This document shows positions 56,321 through 64,000 of a stretch of 64,000 nt of DNA, one piece after another; within the stretch, counting starts at the first letter, position 1; every line of letters begins with the position of its first letter. The DNA lies in the NCBI RefSeq assembly GCF_023061185.1, contig NZ_JAKGAK010000006.1:89507-153506 (forward strand), in the 5' to 3' direction. The translations under genes were made by a program, and so were the position numbers. Source of the DNA: Chromohalobacter beijerinckii (lineage in GTDB: Bacteria; Pseudomonadota; Gammaproteobacteria; Pseudomonadales; Halomonadaceae). Below the pieces are notes generated by a model. That model saw only the letters and a list, made by a program, of their open reading frames with translations, ran no database searches and was not told the origin of the DNA.

Positions 56321-57142
56321 ATGAACCCTACGATGACCAAAAAACTGCTGCTCACGCTACTTGCCTGGGGCATCGCGCTGATCGTGTTCTTCCCGATCTT
56401 CTGGATGATACTGACCGGCTTCAAGACCGAGGGCGAGGCGGTCGCGACACCGCCCAGCCTGTTCTTCGAGCCGACTCTGGCGGGGTACCACACCGTCATG
56501 GCACGCGCCGACTACTTGAAGTTCGCCCTGAACAGCATCGTGATTTCGTTCGGCTCGACGCTGTTGGCGTTGATCGTGGCGATCCCCGCGGCCTACTCGA
56601 TGGCCTTTCTGCCGACCAAGCGCACCCAGGGCACGCTGTTGTGGATGCTGTCCACCAAGATGCTACCGCCAGTGGGCGTGCTGATGCCGGTTTATCTGTT
56701 GTTCCGCGACATGGGGCTGCTCGACTCGCAGCTTGGGCTGACCATCGTTTACATGCTGATGAACCTGCCGATCGTGGTGTGGATGCTTTACACCTTCTTC
56801 AAGGATATTCCCAAGGACATCCTCGAGGCGGGGCGCATGGACGGAGCCGGCACCGTGCAGGAAGTGCTCTACCTGCTGTTGCCGCTGACCCTGCCGGGGA
56901 TCGCCTCCACCGGGCTATTGTCGGTGATCCTGAGCTGGAACGAGGCATTTTGGAGCCTCAATCTGACGACTTCGGATGCCGCCCCGCTGACCGCTTTCAT
57001 CGCCTCCTTCTCGAGTCCCGAAGGGCTGTTCTGGGCCAAGTTGTCCGCCGCCTCGACGCTGGCCATCGCGCCGATCCTGATCTTCGGTTGGATGACCCAG
57101 AAACAGATGGTGCGTGGTCTCACCTTCGGCGCCGTCAAATAA
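56321..57142 (+). CDS. smoG: Polyol ABC transporter permease 2
   Basis: The 273-aa MalG-type permease has six spans and the EAA loop [26 protein letters not shown] lies before the ATG. The [16 protein letters not shown] end is the conserved MalG-type C terminus. The ATPase gene follows after 10 bp. Confidence 0.94.
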   Translation: MNPTMTKKLLLTLLAWGIALIVFFPIFWMILTGFKTEGEAVATPPSLFFEPTLAGYHTVMARADYLKFALNSIVISFGSTLLALIVAIPAAYSMAFLPTKRTQGTLLWMLSTKMLPPVGVLMPVYLLFRDMGLLDSQLGLTIVYMLMNLPIVVWMLYTFFKDIPKDILEAGRMDGAGTVQEVLYLLLPLTLPGIASTGLLSVILSWNEAFWSLNLTTSDAAPLTAFIASFSSPEGLFWAKLSAASTLAIAPILIFGWMTQKQMVRGLTFGAVK

Positions 57143-57152
57143 GGAATTCGCC

Positions 57153-58295
<1,143 letters not shown>

Positions 58296-58306
58296 TGGAG
58301 TCGTCC

Positions 58307-58987
58307 ATGGAGATGCTGATCTTCGATTGCGATGGCGTGCTTGTCGATAGCGAGGCCATTGCCGAATCGGTGCTACACGAGTGTCTGACGGCTTGGTTGC
58401 CCGACTTGGCTATCGGCGACGAGCTGCGCCATGCGCTAGGCATGACCACTCAGGCGATTCTCGACCACCTTGCCGCCCACAGTGTCCATGACTTGCCTGA
58501 GGACGCCCTGGCGCGCATCGATACGGCGATCGAGCAGCGTCTGGGCGATGAACTCGAGGCGATGGTTGGCGTGGCAGCGGCCATCGAGGCGCTCGATTTG
58601 CCACTGGCGGTCGTCTCTAACAGCCGTCGCCGCCGTGTCATCGACTCGCTGGCCAACACCGGGCTCGATGCACTGCTCGGCAAGGCACCGTTGTTCACTG
58701 CCGAGCAAGTGGCCCTACCCAAGCCAGCGCCGGACGTCTACCGGCTGGCGGCGGAGAGCCTCGGAATCAAGCCTGAGGCCTGTCTGGTCATCGAGGACAG
58801 CGTGTCCGGCACCCGTGCGGCCTGTGCCGCTGGTATGACGGTGATCGGCTTTACAGGCGCTAGTCATATCGAACCCGGTCACGAGGCGCGGCTGCGTGAT
58901 GCCGGCGCCTGGCAGGTTCTCATGCAGATGGCGGAACTCGGCGCGTTGGTGCAACGCTGGCGTGTCGAGCGACGGGACGTGCGCTAG
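58307..58987 (+). CDS. HAD-superfamily sugar-phosphatase-like hydrolase
   Basis: The 226-aa subfamily IA HAD protein has motif I FDCDGVLVDSE (nucleophile and acid/base aspartates), motif II VVSNS, motif III lysine in LPKPAPDVY, and motif IV VIEDSVSGTRAA. Relatives include beta-phosphoglucomutase and 6-phosphogluconate/sugar phosphatases; the cap domain gives no clear substrate. The ATG at 58307 has GGAG 6 bases upstream. Its place inside the polyol operon suggests removal of a phosphorylated by-product (inference). Confidence 0.88.
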   Translation: MEMLIFDCDGVLVDSEAIAESVLHECLTAWLPDLAIGDELRHALGMTTQAILDHLAAHSVHDLPEDALARIDTAIEQRLGDELEAMVGVAAAIEALDLPLAVVSNSRRRRVIDSLANTGLDALLGKAPLFTAEQVALPKPAPDVYRLAAESLGIKPEACLVIEDSVSGTRAACAAGMTVIGFTGASHIEPGHEARLRDAGAWQVLMQMAELGALVQRWRVERRDVR

Positions 58988-59037
58988 ACGGCCGCGTGTT
59001 GTGTCTCCCAACTTCTTCCGGACAAGGAATCACGGTG

Positions 59038-59823
59038 ATGAAACTCGAAAAGCGTACCGCAGTGGTGACTGGAGGGGCGCGCGGTATCGGTCTGGCGATC
59101 GTCACACGCTATTTGGCAGAGGGGGCTCGGGTGGCGATCGCCGACATCGACATCGAAGCCGCCGAGCGGGCAGTAGCCGACATCCAGGCTGACTCGCGTG
59201 ATGCGCCGGTGATGGCGGTGCGTCTCGATGTGGCCGACGCCGCTTCTCGCCAGTCGATGATCGAGGCCGTCGAGGCGCGCTTCGGCGGCATCGATATCCT
59301 GGTCAACAATGCTGCCGTGTTCGACATGGCGCCGATCCTCGAGGTCAGTGAGGCCAGCTACGACCGGCAGTTCGGCATCAACGTCAAGGGCACCTTCTTC
59401 ACCCTTCAGGCCGTGGCGGCGCACATGGTCGCGCGCGGGAAGGGCGGCAAGATCATCAACATGGCCTCCCAGGCCGGGCGCCGCGGCGAGCCGCTGGTCA
59501 GCATGTACTGTGCCTCCAAGGCGGCGGTGATCAGCCTCACCCAGTCATGCGGGCTCAGCCTGATAAAGCAGGGAATCAACGTCAACGGCATCGCCCCGGG
59601 CGTGGTCGACACGCCGATGTGGGACGAAGTCGATGCACTGTTCGCGCGTTTTGAAAACCGCCCGCCCGGCGAGAAGAAGCGTCTGGTCGGCGAGGAAGTG
59701 CCTTATGGGCGCATGGGGCTTCCCGAGGATCATACGGGCGCGGCGGTATTCCTGGCCTCGGGTGACAGCGACTACGTGGTGGCACAGACGCTGAACGTCG
59801 ATGGCGGCAACTGGATGAGCTGA
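59038..59823 (+). CDS. smoS: Sorbitol (L-iditol/galactitol) 2-dehydrogenase, SDR family
   Basis: NAD-dependent short-chain dehydrogenase, expected to oxidise sorbitol to fructose. The 261-aa product has the TGGARGIG cofactor loop, NNAA, catalytic Ser in NMASQAGRRGE and Tyr-Lys in YCASK, and the C-terminal QTLNVDGGNWMS, all very similar to remembered Rhodobacter SmoS. AAGGA lies upstream; a GTG one codon earlier is a possible start. Sits between the HAD gene and mtlK. Confidence 0.92.
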   Translation: MKLEKRTAVVTGGARGIGLAIVTRYLAEGARVAIADIDIEAAERAVADIQADSRDAPVMAVRLDVADAASRQSMIEAVEARFGGIDILVNNAAVFDMAPILEVSEASYDRQFGINVKGTFFTLQAVAAHMVARGKGGKIINMASQAGRRGEPLVSMYCASKAAVISLTQSCGLSLIKQGINVNGIAPGVVDTPMWDEVDALFARFENRPPGEKKRLVGEEVPYGRMGLPEDHTGAAVFLASGDSDYVVAQTLNVDGGNWMS

Positions 59824-59889
59824 CCGCGGGCGGCACGCTGGCATTTTCACGCTGATATTCGACACTCGCTCGGCCCAAGGATTCTTTCC

Positions 59890-61374
59890 ATGACTGAACT
59901 GACCAACGCTACCCTGGCGCGTCTCGATGCCGCCGTCGCCACGCCGGGCTATGATCGCTCACAGCTCACACCGGGCATCGTCCATATCGGCGTGGGCGGT
60001 TTCCATCGCGCTCATCAGGCGATGTATCTCGATGCTCTTATGAATCGGGACGAGGCGCTCGATTGGGCCATCGTCGGCGTCGGTGTCATGCCCGGCGATA
60101 CGCGTATGCGCGATGCCCTGGCGGCGCAGGATCATCTCTACACGCTGGTGGTCAAGCACCCCGATGGCCGCTACGAGCCGCGGGTGATCGGCTCGCTCAT
60201 CGATTACCTCTACGCGCCCGACGATCCCGAGGCGGTCATCGAGGCCATGAGCGATCCCGCGATTCGCATCGTCTCCCTGACGGTGACCGAAGGGGGGTAC
60301 AACATCGATCCCGCCAATGGCGAATACGATCTCACGACACCGGACGTGCGCCATGACCTGGACTCGCCCGAGGTGCCACGTACCACCTTCGGGCTGGTCA
60401 TCGCGGCGCTCAAGCGGCGTCGTGAACGGAGTATCGCGCCGTTCACGGTGATGTCCTGCGACAACATCGAAGGCAATGGCGATGTCGCCCGCACCATGTT
60501 CACCGCTCATGCGCGTGCACTGGACGGCGAACTGGGTAGTTGGGTCGAGACCGAGGTCTGCTTCCCCAATGCCATGGTCGATCGCATCACGCCGGTGACG
60601 ACGCCGGATGATATCGCCGCGCTCGCTGAGCGTTTCGACGTCGAGGACCAGTGGCCGGTGGTCTGCGAACCCTTTACTCAATGGGTGCTCGAGGATCATT
60701 TCTCGCTCGGCCGACCGCCCTACGAACGGGTCGGCGTGCAGATGGTCGAGGATGTCGTGCCCTATGAGCTGATGAAGCTGCGCCTGCTCAACGCCAGCCA
60801 TCAGGCGCTGACTTATTTCGGTTATCTTGCCGGTTACCGCTACGCTCATGAGGTGTGCCAGGATCCGCTATTCGTCGATTTCCTGCTCGATTACATGCAA
60901 CTCGAGGCCACGCCGACCCTATCGCCGGTGCCGGGCGTCGACCTGGCCGACTACCAACAGACGCTGATCGAGCGTTTCGCCAACCCTGAAATCAAGGACA
61001 CTCTGGCGCGGCTGTGTGCCGAGAGTTCCGACCGCATTCCAAAGTGGTTGTTGCCGGTGATTCGCGAGCAACTCGCGCGGGGTGGCGATATCCACCGCAG
61101 TGCTGCTGTGGTTGCCAGTTGGGCACGCTATGCTGAAGGGAGCGACGAACAAGGCCAGCCGATCGAGGTCGTCGACCGTCTCAAGGAGCGCTTGATGGCG
61201 GTCGCCGGCGACAATCGCGACGCTCCAACGGCGTTCATCGAGCAGCACGCCTTGTTCGGCGACCTGGCGGATGACGCGCGTTTCCGCGACGCTTATCAGC
61301 AGGCGCTTGCCTCCTTGCATGCTGATGGAGCACGCGCGACATTGCATGCCTTGGTCGAGGGTCGTATGTCGTAA
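59890..61374 (+). CDS. mtlK: Mannitol 2-dehydrogenase
   Basis: Long-chain polyol-specific dehydrogenase (PSLDR family) of 494 aa oxidising D-mannitol to fructose and, in relatives, D-arabitol to D-xylulose. Motifs: VHIGVGGFHRAHQAMY for NAD binding, SCDNIEGNG, CFPNAMVDRITP and the KLRLLNASHQ catalytic lysine region. AAGGA precedes the ATG. D-arabitol oxidation would supply the substrate of the next gene, xylulokinase. Confidence 0.95.
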   Translation: MTELTNATLARLDAAVATPGYDRSQLTPGIVHIGVGGFHRAHQAMYLDALMNRDEALDWAIVGVGVMPGDTRMRDALAAQDHLYTLVVKHPDGRYEPRVIGSLIDYLYAPDDPEAVIEAMSDPAIRIVSLTVTEGGYNIDPANGEYDLTTPDVRHDLDSPEVPRTTFGLVIAALKRRRERSIAPFTVMSCDNIEGNGDVARTMFTAHARALDGELGSWVETEVCFPNAMVDRITPVTTPDDIAALAERFDVEDQWPVVCEPFTQWVLEDHFSLGRPPYERVGVQMVEDVVPYELMKLRLLNASHQALTYFGYLAGYRYAHEVCQDPLFVDFLLDYMQLEATPTLSPVPGVDLADYQQTLIERFANPEIKDTLARLCAESSDRIPKWLLPVIREQLARGGDIHRSAAVVASWARYAEGSDEQGQPIEVVDRLKERLMAVAGDNRDAPTAFIEQHALFGDLADDARFRDAYQQALASLHADGARATLHALVEGRMS

Positions 61375-61443
61375 CGTGGCCAAGGGGCGGATACTCGATA
61401 CCCCGTCATAGTCGGGGAATGCGCTGCAGCCGAAGGAGAGAGC

Positions 61444-62940
61444 ATGTACGTTGGCGTGGATTGTGGAACGCAGAGCACCAAGGTCGTGGTGGTCGATATC
61501 GAGCATGCGGCGATTCTGGGTGAGGCCAGCCGCCCGCATCATTTGATCGAAGGTGATAACGGCAAGCGCGAACAGGACGTGAGTGAATGGGTCGCGGCCT
61601 TGACCGAGGCGTTCCACGAAGCGGTGAGCGAGGCGCGGATCGATGCGCGCGACATCCGTGCCATCGGTGTCTCGGGGCAGCAGCACGGCATGGTCGCGTT
61701 GGATGCCGACGGGCAACCGCTGCATCCCGCGAAATTGTGGTGCGATACCGAAACGGCGCTTCACAACGAGACGCTGATCGAGCGCTTGGGCGGTCGAGAA
61801 GGCTGCCTGGACAAGCTGGGATTGGTGCTTCAAACCGGCTATACGGCCTCGAAAGTCGCCTGGTTGCGCGATACACACCCGGACGCTTACCGGCGTATCG
61901 CCACGTTGCTGTTACCCCACGATTACTTGAATTTCTGGCTGACCGGCGAGCGCGTTGCCGAGTGCGGCGATGCCTCCGGCACCGGGTACTTCGATACCCG
62001 CACGCGCAGCTGGCGTCATGACGTGTTCCAGGCCATGGCGCCCGAACTCTCGCCGGAGGCGGTACTGCCGCGTTTGATCGACTCTCACGCCCCAGTGGGA
62101 ACGGTACGTCCCGAGGTCGCGCGCTTGCTGGGCATCGGCGATGACGTACTGGTGTCCAGTGGCGGCGGCGACAACATGATGGCAGCCATCGGCACTGGCA
62201 ACATCGCGCCCGGCATGGTGACTTTGAGCCTGGGCACGTCGGGAACTGTGTACGCTCATTCGGCCGCGCCGATGGAGGCCGAGGACGCACAGGTTGCCAA
62301 TTTCTGCGCCAGTCACGGCGGCTGGTTACCGCTTATCTGCACCATGAACGTGACCTCAGCGACAACCAAGGTCCGTGAGCTTTTCGGTTTAGATCTGGTG
62401 ACCTTCGGAGAGCGAGTGGCCAGAGCCCCGCTGGGCGCCGAGGGCGTCATGGCGTTGCCATTTTTCAATGGCGAGCGCGTGCCGGCACTACCACATGCCA
62501 CCGCCAGCTTCGAGGGGATGACGAGCCTCAATACGACAGCGGACAATCTATGTCGTGCGGTGGTCGAAGGGACGACGTTCGGGCTACGCTATGGGTTCGA
62601 ACGCTTGGGCGAGCTGGCATCGCAGGCTAGCCAGGTCCGTCTGGTCGGCGGTGGCGCCAAGAGTGCCGTCTGGCGCCAAATTGTCGCCGATGTGCTGGAT
62701 GTCGACGTGATCTGCCCACGTATTACCGAAGCTGCCGCCCTGGGCGGGGCGATTCAGGCCGCATGGTGCGATACCCTGGCGCGTGGGCGGGGTGAGTCGT
62801 TGGCGGCACTGACCGAACAGCTCGTCGAGGTGGATCTCGATACCCTGACCCGTCCGCGTGGCGAACCGGTGCGCCGTTATCAGGAACTCTACCAGCGTTA
62901 CCGTCAGGCACTGGCCGAACGCTACGACGTCGCGCCATGA
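61444..62940 (+). CDS. xylB: Xylulokinase
   Basis: FGGY-family kinase of 498 aa making D-xylulose 5-phosphate. It has the N-terminal ATPase loop VGVDCGTQSTK, the substrate loop GQQHGMVALD with the catalytic aspartate of the FGGY fold further on (SGGGDNMMAAIG), LGTSGTVYA, and LVGGGAKSAVWRQIVADVL. AAGGAG lies before the ATG. Together with mtlK and tal it links arabitol/xylulose to the pentose phosphate pathway. Confidence 0.95.
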   Translation: MYVGVDCGTQSTKVVVVDIEHAAILGEASRPHHLIEGDNGKREQDVSEWVAALTEAFHEAVSEARIDARDIRAIGVSGQQHGMVALDADGQPLHPAKLWCDTETALHNETLIERLGGREGCLDKLGLVLQTGYTASKVAWLRDTHPDAYRRIATLLLPHDYLNFWLTGERVAECGDASGTGYFDTRTRSWRHDVFQAMAPELSPEAVLPRLIDSHAPVGTVRPEVARLLGIGDDVLVSSGGGDNMMAAIGTGNIAPGMVTLSLGTSGTVYAHSAAPMEAEDAQVANFCASHGGWLPLICTMNVTSATTKVRELFGLDLVTFGERVARAPLGAEGVMALPFFNGERVPALPHATASFEGMTSLNTTADNLCRAVVEGTTFGLRYGFERLGELASQASQVRLVGGGAKSAVWRQIVADVLDVDVICPRITEAAALGGAIQAAWCDTLARGRGESLAALTEQLVEVDLDTLTRPRGEPVRRYQELYQRYRQALAERYDVAP

Positions 62941-62979
62941 GACGCGACCCATGACCCTTTTCGTTACAGGATATTTGCC

Positions 62980-63930
62980 ATGACGCAACTCGAGGCTCTC
63001 AAGCAACTTTCGATGGTGGTCGCCGATACCGGCGATCTCGAGGCGATCAAGCGCTATCAGCCGCACGATGCCACGACAAATCCCTCGCTGATCCTCAAGG
63101 CCTTCGAGCTGCCCGGCTATCAAGCGCTGATCGACGAGACGCTGGCGCAGGTCAAGACCGATATCGCCGACCCCGAGGCCCGTGTCGACGAAGCGGTGGA
63201 TCGTTTATCCGTCGCCATGGGTAGCGAGATCACGCAACTGATTCCGGGACGTGTGTCCACGGAAGTGGCCGCCAAGCTGTCCTTCGACCGCGAGGCGAGC
63301 ATCAAGAAGGCGCATCGCCTCATCGAGCTTTACGAGCAGCGCGGCATTGGCCGCGAACGCGTGCTGATCAAGCTGGCCTCCACCTGGGAGGGCATCCGCG
63401 CCGCCGAGCAGCTCGAGAAGGAAGGCATTCAGTGCAATCTGACGCTGCTGTTCTCCAAGGCGCAGGCCCGTGCCTGCTTCGACGCCGGAGTATATCTCAT
63501 CTCGCCCTTCGTAGGCCGCGTCACTGACTGGTACAAGCAGAAAACCGGGCAGGAGTACGCACCGGAAGAAGACCCGGGCGTGGTGTTCGTGCGCGAGGTA
63601 TGCGACATCGCCAGCCGCTACCGCTATGACACCGTGGTCATGGGGGCCAGCTTCCGGACCAAGGGTCAGATCCTGGGGCTGGCCGGCTGCAATCGCCTGA
63701 CCATTTCGCCGGCACTGCTCGAGGAACTCGAGAGTCAGGAAGGCGAGATCGAGCGCAAGATCAGCGATGTCGGGGACGCCAGCGAACGTCTCACGCCATT
63801 GAATGAAACCGAGTTCCGCTGGGGGCTCAATCAGGATGCCATGGCCACCGAGAAGCTCGCCGAGGGCATTCGCCGTTTCGCCGACGATCAGGCGACGCTG
63901 GAGGAGAAACTCGCCACGCGGCTGGGATAA
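62980..63930 (+). CDS. tal: Transaldolase
   Basis: Class I aldolase of 316 aa that moves dihydroxyacetone units between sugar phosphates. The Schiff-base lysine is K131 in [11 protein letters not shown], with DATTNPSLI near the start and CNLTLLFS as further TalB-type signatures. Last gene of the polyol cluster; it would process xylulose 5-phosphate after the transketolase step. A terminator follows. Confidence 0.97.
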   Translation: MTQLEALKQLSMVVADTGDLEAIKRYQPHDATTNPSLILKAFELPGYQALIDETLAQVKTDIADPEARVDEAVDRLSVAMGSEITQLIPGRVSTEVAAKLSFDREASIKKAHRLIELYEQRGIGRERVLIKLASTWEGIRAAEQLEKEGIQCNLTLLFSKAQARACFDAGVYLISPFVGRVTDWYKQKTGQEYAPEEDPGVVFVREVCDIASRYRYDTVVMGASFRTKGQILGLAGCNRLTISPALLEELESQEGEIERKISDVGDASERLTPLNETEFRWGLNQDAMATEKLAEGIRRFADDQATLEEKLATRLG

Positions 63931-63972
63931 TACGCGCGTAGCGCTCCGCGATACCGCGAGTGCCAATGCAAG

Positions 63973-63996
63973 AAGGCCGGCGAATGCCGGCCTTTT
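63973..63996 (+). terminator. Intrinsic terminator after tal
   Basis: Nine-bp stem AAGGCCGGC / GCCGGCCTT (63973-63981 with 63986-63994), GAAT loop, then TT. Closes the polyol operon 42 bp after the tal stop. Confidence 0.88.
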
Positions 63997-64000
63997 ACGT

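Overview
The window is a 64 kb chromosomal stretch of a high-GC gammaproteobacterium. Protein sequences and gene order point to the Halomonadaceae (Chromohalobacter/Halomonas type). This is inference from remembered family sequences and synteny, not from a search. No phage, IS element, CRISPR array or plasmid gene was seen.

Layout. Positions 1-430 hold the 3' end of a PhoX-type phosphatase. Leftward from about 15.3 kb to 0.6 kb run priA, argS, an FtsN-like SPOR gene, hslVU, a DUF971 gene, ubiE-ubiJ-ubiB, hisE, tatABC and ppk. Rightward or divergent from 15.5 to 34 kb lie rpmE, maeB, a DUF481 outer-membrane gene, mrcA (PBP1a), pilMNOPQ, aroK-aroB and gltB-gltD. This block is close to collinear with Pseudomonas aeruginosa PA5035-PA5070. 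From 34 to 44 kb come pyrG, kdsA, eno, a noncoding region, fdxA, mutS, cinA, recA and recX, matching the PA3616-PA3637 neighbourhood. From 44 to 49.3 kb come alaS, lysC, csrA, tRNA-Ser and two tRNA-Arg genes, matching PA0903-PA0905 and its tRNAs. From 49.4 to 52.9 kb lie PepSY-type periplasmic proteins and an OmpR-family two-component system. From 52.9 to 64 kb is a polyol (sorbitol/mannitol/arabitol) catabolic cluster: SorC-type regulator, ABC transporter, HAD phosphatase, two polyol dehydrogenases, xylulokinase and transaldolase.

Main finding. The 550 bp between eno and fdxA encode what looks like an Rsm/Csr-type regulatory RNA. It has 13 GGA motifs in about 250 nt, several placed in hairpin loops, ends in a UUCG-loop intrinsic terminator, and has a near-consensus GacA box upstream. 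It sits beside fdxA, where rsmZ lies in Pseudomonas. Its expected protein target CsrA is encoded 10 kb away in the same window.

Other points. mutS carries a one-base deletion that splits it into two frames, so it is either a real mutator allele or a sequencing error. ppk has a Pho box, recA a LexA box and hslVU a possible sigma-32 promoter. Two heptamer tandem arrays and a REP-like double hairpin lie in intergenic gaps, the latter at the gltD-pyrG join where two otherwise separate Pseudomonas blocks meet. Paired direct repeats lie upstream of the PepSY/two-component genes, and paired TGATCA-centred palindromes lie upstream of the polyol operon.
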